From positions 62,001-126,000 of the forward strand of contig JADKDZ010000005.1 in the NCBI GenBank assembly GCA_016718265.1: a stretch of DNA of 64,000 bases, read 5' to 3'. This DNA comes from Uliginosibacterium sp. (GTDB taxonomy: Bacteria; Pseudomonadota; Gammaproteobacteria; Burkholderiales; Rhodocyclaceae). The notes beneath the pieces are model-generated. The model had not been told where the DNA came from. It did no database searches and worked only from the letters and a program-made list of their open reading frames with translations. Shown here in pieces: positions 27,617 to 35,561 of the stretch; positions within the stretch are counted from its first letter, which is position 1, and every line of letters begins with the position of its first letter. The translations under genes and the position numbers were made by a program.

Positions 27617-27689
27617 GGCTTATGCCCGGGCTTCTCCTCTACGTCGTGATCTGCGTCACACCTCGTTCTCGGTACGCTTGACGTGCGGC

Positions 27690-29078
27690 TCAGTACACGC
27701 GGTTCAGCCCGTTCAGGGCGGCCACCCGATAGGCTTCGGCCATGGTCGGGTAGTTGAAGGTGGTGTTGATGAAATAGCGGATCGTGTTGTGCGGCACGGG
27801 CTGCGACATGATGGCCTGGCCAATGTGGATGATCTCGGACGCCTGCGCGCCGAAACAGTGGATGCCCAGCACTTCCAGCGTCTCGCGGTGAAACAGGATC
27901 TTCAGCATGCCGGTGGTCTGGCCGGTGATCTGCGCGCGCGCGAGGCTCTTGAACAGGCTGTGCCCCACTTCGTAGGGCACGCGTGCCTCGGTGAGTTCGC
28001 GCTCGGTGCGCCCCAACGAGCTGATTTCCGGCAGGGTGTAGATGCCGGTGGGGATCTCACGGCTGAGTATCTCGTCGCACTGGCCATTGACCAGATGCCC
28101 CGCGGCGTGGCGCCCCTGATCGTAGGCGGCCGACGCCAGGCTGGGCCAGCCGATCACATCGCCGACGGCATAGATCGTGGGCACCACGGTCTGGTGGTTG
28201 GCGTTGACGGCGATGACGCCGCGCTTGTCGGGCGTGATGCCCAAGTGCTCCAGCCCCATGTCGTTGGTATTACCCTGTCGCCCGTTGGCCCACAGCAGGT
28301 AATCGGTCTTGATGCGTTTGTTGGACTTGAGTTCGAGCACCACGCCATCGTCTTCCACGCTGACCCGCTCAGCCTCTTCGTTGTGGCGCACCAGCACGCC
28401 CTGCTCGCGCAGATGGTAGGCGAGCGCGTCGACGATTTCGTCATCGAGGAAGGACAGCAGGCGATCTCGCGTATTGATGAGATTCACCTTGCAGCCAAGG
28501 TTGCGGAAGATCGACGCGTATTCGCAGCCGATTACCCCAGCGCCGTAGATGGTGATGGATTCGGGCGTTTCGCTCAGGCGCAGGATGCTGTCGCTGTCGT
28601 GGATGCGCGGGTGGCTGAAGTCGATTTCGGGCGGATGATAGGGGCGCGAGCCGGTGGCGATCACGAACTGCTCGGCCTGCAGCGTTTCCTGCCCGCCATT
28701 GCTCAGCGCGACATCCACGGTCTGGGTATCACGGAAGCGCGCCCGGCCGTGGATCACCTGCACGCCATTCCGGTCGTAGAAATTCTGCCGCATGCTCACC
28801 TGCTTGCGGATCACGCTTTCGGCGGTGCGCAACAGCGCCGGAAAGCCGATCTGCGGATCGAGCGCATCGTGGAACTGCGGGTTGTCACGCATTTCGCGCA
28901 AGGACGAAATCACCTGACGCAGTGCCTTGGAAGGAATCGTCCCCCAATGCGTACAACCGCCGCCCACCTGCGCATAGGCTTCGATCATGGCGACCTTCTT
29001 GCCGGATTTGGCGCAGCGCATTGCCGCGCCCTCGCCGCCCGGCCCGGAGCCAATCACCACCACATCAAATTTCTGCAT
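27690..29078 (-). CDS. sthA: Soluble pyridine nucleotide transhydrogenase
   Basis: Start ATG at 29078 (MQKFDVVVIGSGPGGEG), preceded by GGAGAG; two upstream in-frame ATGs are less likely. The 462-residue flavoprotein has an N-terminal FAD loop GSGPGGEGAA, the segment GGGCTHWGTIPSKALR, and a second nucleotide fold with YGAGVIGCEYA. The redox-active Cys pair of related disulfide reductases is missing (CTHWGT has only one Cys), which is the mark of SthA. It moves hydride between NADPH and NAD+. It is divergent from proA with a gap of about 190 bases. Confidence 0.95.
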   Translation of the reverse strand: MQKFDVVVIGSGPGGEGAAMRCAKSGKKVAMIEAYAQVGGGCTHWGTIPSKALRQVISSLREMRDNPQFHDALDPQIGFPALLRTAESVIRKQVSMRQNFYDRNGVQVIHGRARFRDTQTVDVALSNGGQETLQAEQFVIATGSRPYHPPEIDFSHPRIHDSDSILRLSETPESITIYGAGVIGCEYASIFRNLGCKVNLINTRDRLLSFLDDEIVDALAYHLREQGVLVRHNEEAERVSVEDDGVVLELKSNKRIKTDYLLWANGRQGNTNDMGLEHLGITPDKRGVIAVNANHQTVVPTIYAVGDVIGWPSLASAAYDQGRHAAGHLVNGQCDEILSREIPTGIYTLPEISSLGRTERELTEARVPYEVGHSLFKSLARAQITGQTTGMLKILFHRETLEVLGIHCFGAQASEIIHIGQAIMSQPVPHNTIRYFINTTFNYPTMAEAYRVAALNGLNRVY

Positions 29079-29270
29079 CACGCTCTCCATTGAGTTACGG
29101 CCGCTCGGCCTGCGCGCTCGGCGAACCGGCGCGTCTGTGTCTGGCAACATTCTGACAGATGCAGCGCCGCGCTTAAGCCCTCACGCGGCGCATAAGTGCG
29201 GCTGAATGGACGCTGACGCCTTGCGATGGTCTAATTGAGCACCCGAATCGAAGCATTGCTGGACACTGAG

Positions 29271-30548
29271 ATGGATATCAAGGAATACATGCAGAAGGTC
29301 GGTCGCCAGGCACGCGCAGCCTCGCGCCAGATGGCTGCCGCCTCGACCGAGGCCAAGAACACCGCGCTCACGCTGATGGCGGCGAAGATCCGCGCCCGCG
29401 CCCCGGAACTGCTCGCCGCCAATGCGCGCGATCTGGAGCAGGCCCGCCAGGACGGCCTGGAGGCGGCGATGATTGATCGCCTGACGCTGACCGCCAAAGG
29501 CATCGAATCGATGGCGGCGGGCCTGGAGCAGATCGCCAGCCTGCCCGACCCGATCGGAGAAATCACCAATGTGAAGCGCCGCCCCTCCGGCATCCAGGTC
29601 GGCCACATGCGTGTGCCGCTGGGGGTCATCGGCATCATCTACGAAGCACGCCCGAACGTGACGGCGGATGCCGCCGGGTTGTGCCTGAAGAGTGGCAACG
29701 CTGCCATCCTGCGCGGCGGCAAGGAAGCCCTGCACTGCAATCAGGCGATCGCCGCCTGTGTGCGCGAAGGTCTGGAAGAAGCCGGGCTGCCGGCCGCCGG
29801 GGTACAGGTCATCGAGACCACCGATCGCGCCGCCGTGGGCGAGCTGATCACCATGCCGCAATTCGTTGACGTGATCGTGCCGCGCGGCGGCAAGGGCCTG
29901 ATCGAGCGCATCAGCCGCGAGGCGCGTGTGCCGGTGATCAAGCATCTGGACGGCAACTGCCACGTGTATCTGGACGACGATGCCGATGCCGCCAAGGCCT
30001 TGCCGATCGTGGAGAACAGCAAGACGCAGCGCTATGGCACCTGCAACACCGCCGAATCCCTGCTGGTGGCCCGCTCGCAAGCCGCTGCCCAGCTGCCCGC
30101 CATTGGCGCCATGCTCGCGGGCAAGGGCGTGGAGATGCGCTGCTGTCCTGCCTCTCTGGCCATCCTGTCCCAAGAAGCAAGCAGCAAGCCCTTCTTGAAG
30201 GAGGCGACTGAAGCAGACTGGAGCGAGGAGTATCTCGCGCCGATCATCGCCATCAAGGTCGTCGCCGGGCTGGACGAAGCGATTGAACACATCAATCGCT
30301 ACAGCTCGCAACACACCGACAGCATCGTCACCGAGAATTACACCCGGGCCATGCGTTTCCTGCGCGAGGTGGATTCGGCCTCGGTCATGATCAACGCCTC
30401 AACGCGCTTTGCTGACGGCTTTGAATATGGGCTGGGCGCAGAGATCGGGATTTCGACCGACAAGATTCACGCCCGTGGCCCGGTCGGGCTGGAAGGCCTG
30501 ACCTCGCAAAAATGGGTGGTGTTCGGCAACGGCGAAGTCCGGAAATAA
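29271..30548 (+). CDS. proA: Glutamate-5-semialdehyde dehydrogenase (proline biosynthesis)
   Basis: Start ATG at 29271 (MDIKEYMQKVGRQAR); a TTG at 29235 is in frame but less likely. The 425-residue enzyme has the aldehyde dehydrogenase fold with catalytic Cys258 in YGTCNTAESL. Other family segments are MRVPLGVIGIIYEARPNVT, SGNAAILRGGKEA and EYGLGAEIGISTDKIHARGP. It reduces gamma-glutamyl phosphate with NADPH. proB is not adjacent. The ogt gene follows after four bases. Confidence 0.96.
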   Translation: MDIKEYMQKVGRQARAASRQMAAASTEAKNTALTLMAAKIRARAPELLAANARDLEQARQDGLEAAMIDRLTLTAKGIESMAAGLEQIASLPDPIGEITNVKRRPSGIQVGHMRVPLGVIGIIYEARPNVTADAAGLCLKSGNAAILRGGKEALHCNQAIAACVREGLEEAGLPAAGVQVIETTDRAAVGELITMPQFVDVIVPRGGKGLIERISREARVPVIKHLDGNCHVYLDDDADAAKALPIVENSKTQRYGTCNTAESLLVARSQAAAQLPAIGAMLAGKGVEMRCCPASLAILSQEASSKPFLKEATEADWSEEYLAPIIAIKVVAGLDEAIEHINRYSSQHTDSIVTENYTRAMRFLREVDSASVMINASTRFADGFEYGLGAEIGISTDKIHARGPVGLEGLTSQKWVVFGNGEVRK

Positions 30549-30552
30549 TCAA

Positions 30553-31032
30553 ATGCCAACCGCACTTTCTCCGATCACGCCCATTCTGAAATTGCCGGTG
30601 TGCGTGCTCGGGGTGCGGTGGGCCGAATCGGCCATCGAAGAAATCCTCTTCCTCCCGCCGGGTACGCCGCTTCAGGCCACTCAGCACGCCTTGGGCGATT
30701 TATTCCACCGTGAAATAGCGCATTACCTGGCACAGCCCGAATATGTGATGACGCTGCCGCTTTTGAAGCGGGGCACTGCGTTTCAAAATCGCGTCTGGGC
30801 GGAAATATCGGCCACGCCTGCAGGGCGCACCTGCACCTACGGCGATATCGCGCAGCGGCTTGATTCCGCGCCGCGTGCGGTGGGGCAAGCCTGCGGCGCG
30901 AATCCGTTTCCTGTCGTGGTTCCTTGCCATCGCGTCGTGGGCAAACAGAGCCTGGGCGGTTTTGCCAAACAAACAACAGACTGGTTGATTCAGACCAAAC
31001 AATGGCTGCTGGCGCGCGAAGCCGGGAATTAA
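30553..31032 (+). CDS. ogt: Methylated-DNA-[protein]-cysteine S-methyltransferase
   Basis: A 159-residue DNA repair protein with the active-site motif PCHRV at 124-128 (acceptor Cys125). The helix-turn-helix pattern TPAGRTCTYGDIAQRL and the Asn hinge in CGANPFPVVVPCHR are present. It removes alkyl groups from O6-alkylguanine and is consumed in doing so. Ogt fits the length; there is no Ada-type regulatory domain. The ATG follows the proA stop closely. xerD starts within its 3' end, so the three genes probably form one transcript. Confidence 0.88.
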   Translation: MPTALSPITPILKLPVCVLGVRWAESAIEEILFLPPGTPLQATQHALGDLFHREIAHYLAQPEYVMTLPLLKRGTAFQNRVWAEISATPAGRTCTYGDIAQRLDSAPRAVGQACGANPFPVVVPCHRVVGKQSLGGFAKQTTDWLIQTKQWLLAREAGN

Positions 31033-31934
31033 ATCCGCCCACACACCGAAAAAGCGTCCCCGAAATAGATGCTTTTCTCGATGAATTATGGCTGCAGGAC
31101 GGTCTGTCAAAAAACACCCTTTCGTCCTATCGCAGCGATCTGGAGTTATTTTCCGGGTGGCTGGCAGAATCCTCCCTCTCGCTCATTTCTGCCGATAAAG
31201 CCTGCCTCCAGCGCTATCTCGCCACGCTTGCGCGACGGGTCAAACCCACGTCCCAGCGCCGCGTCCTGTCGGTGCTACGGCGTTTCTACAGAATGCAGAT
31301 TGCCGCTGGCGTTATCTCGCAAGATCCCTGCGCCTCACTTGATCCACCCGTGGTCGCAGAACGGTCGCCGAAAACCTTGAGCGAAAATCAGGTCGAAAAC
31401 CTGCTCGCCGCACCCGACGCGGAGACGGTATTCGGCTTGCGCGATCGAGCCATGCTCGAAACCCTTTACGCAACTGGACTGCGCGTGAGCGAACTGGTTG
31501 GCCTGAAAATATATCAGACCGATTTGAATGCCGGATTGATCAAGGTAATCGGAAAGGGTTCAAAGGAAAGACTCGTTCCGCTCGGTGCCTGGGCGCTTGA
31601 ATGGCTGCAGAAATATCTCGACGCGGCGCGGCCAGTATTATCCAAGGCCCCCAATGACGACCTTTTTCTCAGCCGCTTCGGCACCCCGATGACGCGGCAG
31701 ATGTTCTGGAATATCGTCAAGAAACACGCTGTCGAGGCGGGCATTAACCCTCGGCTGATTTCTCCCCACGTGTTGCGCCATGCGTTTGCCACGCATTTGC
31801 TGAACCATGGTGCCGACCTTCGCGTCGTGCAATTATTATTGGGGCACGCCGATATATCGACCACGCAGATATATACGCATATTGCGCGCGAGCGGCTCGA
31901 ACAACTCTACCGTGCAAGCCATCCTCGCGCCTGA
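31002..31934 (+). CDS. xerD: Tyrosine recombinase XerD
   Basis: I chose the ATG at 31002, which overlaps the ogt end by 31 bases; an earlier in-frame ATG at 30924 is deep inside ogt. The 310-residue protein has the N-terminal SAM-like fold (EIDAFLDELWLQDGLSKNTL). The catalytic set is Arg in GLRVSEL (about 161), Lys in GKGSKERLVP, HxxR in HVLRHAFATH, His in LGHADISTTQ and Tyr in IYTHI. It resolves chromosome dimers at dif together with XerC. The housekeeping length and the chromosomal context between ogt and H-NS argue against a phage integrase. Confidence 0.92.
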   Translation: MAAGARSRELNPPTHRKSVPEIDAFLDELWLQDGLSKNTLSSYRSDLELFSGWLAESSLSLISADKACLQRYLATLARRVKPTSQRRVLSVLRRFYRMQIAAGVISQDPCASLDPPVVAERSPKTLSENQVENLLAAPDAETVFGLRDRAMLETLYATGLRVSELVGLKIYQTDLNAGLIKVIGKGSKERLVPLGAWALEWLQKYLDAARPVLSKAPNDDLFLSRFGTPMTRQMFWNIVKKHAVEAGINPRLISPHVLRHAFATHLLNHGADLRVVQLLLGHADISTTQIYTHIARERLEQLYRASHPRA

Positions 31935-32122
31935 AATAAACTCTGGCGCTCCGACAATTTAAACGGCGGATTCAAGTCGCCGTGCACAATATATTGCGTT
32001 TGAAAAGCTTCGGGTGGCAGAATGTATCTGTAATTATTTACGCCTGAAGTATTTTTACGCGCGTGCAGATTGACGCTCAAGGGTTTGAAACCAAACCTGA
32101 CAATCAAATATCAGGAATTAAA

Positions 32123-32491
32123 ATGGACATTTCCAGTCTTTCTCTCGGCGAACTCAATCGCCTGAAATCCCGTGTCGAGGCTGAGATCAGCCGTCGCACG
32201 GATACCGCCAAGCGTGATCTCATCAAGAAAATGCAGAAAATGGCCGCCGAAGCAGGCGTTTCGCTCGAAGACCTGATCGGTCCGTCATCTGCCAAGCCAG
32301 CTTCTGCTAAATCTGGTCGCCAAGCAAAGCCTGCCCAGCCAGCAAAAAAAACCAAGAAGGTGGCCGCACAATACCGTCACCCGGCAGACGCCTCGCTGGA
32401 GTGGACGGGCCGCGGCCGCAAGCCGCTATGGGTCGCCAAGTGGCTCGAAGAGAACAAGTCGCTGGAAGGCCTCAGAATCGCACAGGCCTGA
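32123..32491 (+). CDS. H-NS family DNA-binding protein
   Basis: Start ATG at 32123 (MDISSLSLGEL); an upstream in-frame ATG at 32063 adds non-family residues. The 122-residue nucleoid protein has an N-terminal coiled-coil oligomerisation region (LGELNRLKSRVEAEISRR), a basic Lys/Ala/Pro linker, and a C-terminal DNA-binding box with YRHPADASLEWTGRGRKPLW. The AT-hook-like GRGRKP matches the betaproteobacterial H-NS/MvaT-like (Bph3) type. It silences AT-rich, often foreign DNA. The 188-base upstream gap is AT-rich, consistent with autoregulation. Confidence 0.9.
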   Translation: MDISSLSLGELNRLKSRVEAEISRRTDTAKRDLIKKMQKMAAEAGVSLEDLIGPSSAKPASAKSGRQAKPAQPAKKTKKVAAQYRHPADASLEWTGRGRKPLWVAKWLEENKSLEGLRIAQA

Positions 32492-32524
32492 GTGACTCAC
32501 AATGTGCGCGCCAAAACCCGCGCG

Positions 32525-32926
32525 CTAGTTGCGAGGCATCCCGATTGGGCCGGGCGAGGGCGGGACGGGCACGCAGCCGTCCCTCCCACGCTCGATGTAG
32601 ACGCCAACACGCCGGACGGTGCGAATCACGCCCGGCTTGGCGATCGACACCCGAACCCAGGGCGCGCCAAATTCCTCGAACAGCAGCGCAACCAGATATT
32701 CGCCCAAGGTTTCCAGGAGGTTGAACTGGCGCTGTTGCAGCACTTCTGCAATGCGGCTGACCACTTTGTCGTAGTCAATCGTGTCAGCAATGTCGTCGCG
32801 CTCGGCCGCAGCATCCGGTACGCCAAACGTCAGGTTGATTTCGAGCATCTGGGCGGCAGAACGTTCGCGGGGATATATTCCTATCCGCGCCTCAACCTGC
32901 AAACCCTCGACAAATATAAAATCCAT
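32525..32926 (-). CDS. folB: Dihydroneopterin aldolase (folate biosynthesis)
   Basis: A 133-residue protein starting MDFIFVEGLQVEARIGIYPRE at the ATG at 32926. The family segments are GIYPRERSAAQ near the N-terminus, TIDYDKVV (substrate pocket) and LLETLGEYLVALLF (catalytic Glu region). It cleaves dihydroneopterin to hydroxymethyl-dihydropterin and may also work as an epimerase. Members form octamers. The conserved Lys lies in SIAKPGVIR. The C-terminal tail after RRVGVYIERG is Pro-rich and non-family. It is divergent from plsY with a 35-base gap, as in many proteobacteria. Confidence 0.9.
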   Translation of the reverse strand: MDFIFVEGLQVEARIGIYPRERSAAQMLEINLTFGVPDAAAERDDIADTIDYDKVVSRIAEVLQQRQFNLLETLGEYLVALLFEEFGAPWVRVSIAKPGVIRTVRRVGVYIERGRDGCVPVPPSPGPIGMPRN

Positions 32927-32961
32927 CGTTTTTCGACCTCGGGGCCAAGCCCCTTTTGGAT

Positions 32962-33567
32962 ATGGCCAAGATTCTAACTCTCATCACCTGTGCCTACCTG
33001 ATCGGCTCTGTCCCTTTTGCCGTGATCGTCAGTCGACTCATGGGGCTCGCCGATCCGCGCAGCTTCGGCTCCGGCAACCCCGGCGCCACCAACGTACTTC
33101 GCAGTGGCAACAAACTTGCCGCCCTGCTGACCCTGGTGGGTGACGCGGCCAAAGGAGGCCTGGTCGTGTGGGCGGCTCGCGTGTGGGCAGATCAATTGGG
33201 CATCTCTGTGCCGGAGCAAGCGATGATCGCGCTCGCCGTGTTCCTTGGTCACGTGTTCTCGGTATTCCTGCGGTTCAAAGGAGGCAAGGGCGTCGCTACA
33301 GCTGCAGGCGTTCTACTGGGTATTTCACCGTTTCTCGGCCTTGCCAGCATCGGCGTATGGATCAGCGTTGCGGCACTGTCTCGTTATTCATCTGCAGCGG
33401 CCTTGTCCGCTGCCATATCAGCACCCTTGTTTGCACAACTCTTTACGGGCTCTCCCGCATGGGTTGCCAGCACACTCGCCATGGCGAGCATTTTGATCTG
33501 GCGCCACAAAGCCAACATCGCCCGTCTGCTCGCGGGCAAAGAAGGAAAAATCGGCAAGAAGTCTTAA
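32962..33567 (+). CDS. plsY: Glycerol-3-phosphate acyltransferase (acyl phosphate type)
   Basis: Start ATG at 32962; the TTG at 32956 is less likely. The 201-residue membrane protein has about five spans. The three PlsY motifs are visible: GSVPFAVIVSRLMG with SGNPGATNVLRSG, then VFLRFKGGKGVATAAG, and the last near the C-terminal WRHKANIARLLAGKE. It transfers acyl groups from acyl phosphate to glycerol-3-phosphate, the first step of phospholipid synthesis. It is divergent from folB, and its stop overlaps the convergent tsaD stop by 4 bases. Confidence 0.95.
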   Translation: MAKILTLITCAYLIGSVPFAVIVSRLMGLADPRSFGSGNPGATNVLRSGNKLAALLTLVGDAAKGGLVVWAARVWADQLGISVPEQAMIALAVFLGHVFSVFLRFKGGKGVATAAGVLLGISPFLGLASIGVWISVAALSRYSSAAALSAAISAPLFAQLFTGSPAWVASTLAMASILIWRHKANIARLLAGKEGKIGKKS

Positions 33568-34589
33568 GCCAGTTCGGCCAAAGGCCAGCGCGGCCGGACA
33601 GCAAAGACGCCGCCGGTCGAGGCCCCCTGCTTCCCTGTAGCGATGCGGAGCGCGCCTGCAAAAGCAATCATCGCGCCGTTGTCTGAACAGTATTCCAGCT
33701 CCGGGAAATACACACGCGCGCCCCGGCGCCCGAGCTCTTCGCGGAGCACATGGCGCAGACGCGCATTGGCGCCCACACCGCCCGCAACAACCAATTGCGT
33801 CAGGCCAGTTTGCTTCAACGCAGCCTTCGCCTTGGCGCATAACACATCCACAACGGCTGCCTGGAACTCCGCAGCAAGGTCGGGGATGTCTGCGGGCGTA
33901 AAATCGGGCTGCCGCGTGGCAGTCAGCACTGCTGTTTTCAGCCCACTGAAACTGAACATCAAATCGCCCGAATGCAGCATCGGCCGCGGCAGCTTGAAAC
34001 GCGCGGCTACCCCCTGATCGGCCAACTTCGACAATATCGGCCCCCCCGGGTAGGGAAGCCCCAGCAGTTTGGCTGTTTTGTCAAAGGCCTCGCCTGCTGC
34101 GTCATCCACACTCTCGCCAAGCAGTACGTAATCACCTACCCCGGATACGGACATCAGCTGCGTATGTCCACCTGACACCAGCAGTGCCACAAATGGAAAG
34201 GCTGGCGGCTCTGCCGAGAGCATGGGAGACAGCAGGTGGCCTTCAAGGTGATGGACAGGAATGGCTGGAATATCCAGTGCCAAGGCCAGCGCCTCGGCAA
34301 AGCCCGCCCCCACCAGAAGCGCCCCCGCCAAGCCAGGCCCGGTTGTATAGGCAATAGCAGAGAGATCCTCAAGGCGAACGCCAGCCGCGGCAAGCGTCTC
34401 ATTGACGAGTGGAACCGTTCGTCGCACGTGATCGCGTGACGCCAGCTCCGGCACGACACCACCGTAAGCGGCATGTAGGTCAATTTGAGAAAACACCCGG
34501 TGCGCGAGCAAACCTCGACCAACTTCAGCCAGACCGATGCCGGTTTCGTCGCAGGAAGTCTCAACACCTAAAACTAATATTCGCGCCAT
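33564..34589 (-). CDS. tsaD: tRNA N6-adenosine threonylcarbamoyltransferase
   Basis: A 341-residue protein starting MARILVLGVETSCDET. Its ASKHA fold shows the metal ligands in HHLEGH (H114 and H118) and the late Asp in SDNGAM. Family segments SQIDLHAAYGGVVPELASR, GPGLAGALLVG and VSGGHTQLM are complete. With TsaB/TsaE it makes t6A37 on tRNAs that read ANN codons. It is transcribed away from rpsU, the standard divergent arrangement in proteobacteria, with a 124-base gap that holds the rpsU promoter. Confidence 0.97.
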   Translation of the reverse strand: MARILVLGVETSCDETGIGLAEVGRGLLAHRVFSQIDLHAAYGGVVPELASRDHVRRTVPLVNETLAAAGVRLEDLSAIAYTTGPGLAGALLVGAGFAEALALALDIPAIPVHHLEGHLLSPMLSAEPPAFPFVALLVSGGHTQLMSVSGVGDYVLLGESVDDAAGEAFDKTAKLLGLPYPGGPILSKLADQGVAARFKLPRPMLHSGDLMFSFSGLKTAVLTATRQPDFTPADIPDLAAEFQAAVVDVLCAKAKAALKQTGLTQLVVAGGVGANARLRHVLREELGRRGARVYFPELEYCSDNGAMIAFAGALRIATGKQGASTGGVFAVRPRWPLAELA

Positions 34590-34645
34590 ATCCCCAGTTT
34601 ACCTGATCGCCCCCGCCGTTTCAGTACCACTTCCTTACACATCAC

Positions 34646-34674
34646 TTGGTTTTTCTCGGCTGAGCAGTTAGACT
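34646..34674 (+). promoter_or_regulatory. Sigma-70 promoter of the rpsU cluster
   Basis: TTGGTT (34646-34651), a 17-base spacer, and TAGACT (34669-34674), located 40 bases before the rpsU ATG. The spacing is ideal and the boxes are moderate. Confidence 0.5.
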
Positions 34675-34713
34675 AGCGGACTCTTTACATACCTGTTCGC
34701 CAAGGAATCCAGA

Positions 34714-34926
34714 ATGCCAGGTGTACGCCTCAAAGAAAACGAACCGTTTGAAGTCGCTATCCGCCGCTTCAAGCGCACCATTGAAAAAGCCGGCACTTTG
34801 ACGGAATTGCGTGCTCGCGAATCCTACGAAAAGCCCACCACCGAACGTAAGCGCAAGAAAGCTGCTGCCGTCAAGCGCCTCCACAAGCGCCTGCGCAGCC
34901 AGACCCTGCCGCCGAAGATGTACTGA
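34714..34926 (+). CDS. rpsU: 30S ribosomal protein S21
   Basis: The 70-residue protein MPGVRLKENEPFEVAIRRF, strongly basic, with KPTTERKRKKAAAVKR in the second half, matches S21 over its full length. It is the first gene of the macromolecular synthesis cluster rpsU-yqeY-dnaG-rpoD, which links ribosome, primase and sigma-factor supply. A sigma-70 promoter precedes it and an intrinsic terminator lies between it and yqeY, so downstream genes depend on read-through or their own promoters. Confidence 0.98.
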   Translation: MPGVRLKENEPFEVAIRRFKRTIEKAGTLTELRARESYEKPTTERKRKKAAAVKRLHKRLRSQTLPPKMY

Positions 34927-34988
34927 ACGCGCTGGCTGCAGGCCTTGGCGCCTGACGCACGGCCACCGCTCAATCCAGGCATAGCATC

Positions 34989-35024
34989 AACCCGGAGCCC
35001 CAATCAGGGCGACCGGGTTTTTGC
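34989..35024 (+). terminator. Intrinsic terminator after rpsU
   Basis: AACCCGG (34989-34995) pairs with CCGGGTT (35013-35019) with an inner GCCC/GGGC stem, followed by a run of T. It would cut transcription of the operon after rpsU, as is known for the E. coli equivalent between rpsU and dnaG. Confidence 0.8.
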
Positions 35025-35056
35025 GTTAGCGTGGTGAAACTTAACGGAGGATAACC

Positions 35057-35506
35057 ATGACGCTCAAGGATCGCATCACCGAAGACATGAAGGCCGCGAT
35101 GCGCGCCAAAGACACGGCGAAGCTCGGCGCCATCCGCCTGCTGATGGCTGCAATGAAGCAGCGGGAAGTGGACGAGCGCATCATGCTGGACGATGCTGGC
35201 ATCATCGCAATCGCAGACAAACTGATCAAACAGCGGCGCGACTCAGCAAGTCAGTATGACTCTGCCAATCGCCCCGACCTTGCCGACGCCGAGCGCGCCG
35301 AGATCGACGTCTTGTCCGCTTACATGCCTGCCGCTTTATCGGACAAAGAAATTGATGACAGCATCGCTGCTGCCATCGCGGAAACAGGCGCAACAGGTCC
35401 GGCCGACATGGGCAAACTCATGGCCGTACTGAAGCCGAAACTGGCGGGACGCGCCGACATGAGTGCCGTCTCCGGGCGTGTCAAAGCCGCACTGAGCAAG
35501 GCCTGA
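35057..35506 (+). CDS. YqeY/GatB-domain protein
   Basis: A 149-residue helical protein starting MTLKDRITEDMKAAMRAKD, with LGAIRLLMAAMKQREVDER, IKQRRDSASQY and LSAYMPAALSDKEI. These are hallmarks of the YqeY family, related to the C-terminal tRNA-binding tail of GatB. The exact role is not established; some members affect tRNA amidation. AGGATAACC precedes the ATG. In many betaproteobacteria it sits, as here, between rpsU and dnaG, and it probably shares the dnaG-rpoD transcript. Confidence 0.9.
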   Translation: MTLKDRITEDMKAAMRAKDTAKLGAIRLLMAAMKQREVDERIMLDDAGIIAIADKLIKQRRDSASQYDSANRPDLADAERAEIDVLSAYMPAALSDKEIDDSIAAAIAETGATGPADMGKLMAVLKPKLAGRADMSAVSGRVKAALSKA

Positions 35507-35561
35507 TGAAGGCGTGCCACCAAGGCATGGCTAAGCAATCCGGCCGCATTCCGAGACAGGC

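Noticed and set aside
27678..29093. 471-codon plus-strand frame opposite sthA
   Set aside because: It is an antisense shadow; sthA on the minus strand has FAD and NAD motifs.
31002..31934. Tyrosine recombinase as sign of a prophage or integrative element
   Set aside because: Length and motifs fit housekeeping XerD, and the neighbours (ogt, H-NS, folB, plsY) are core genes with no attachment repeats.
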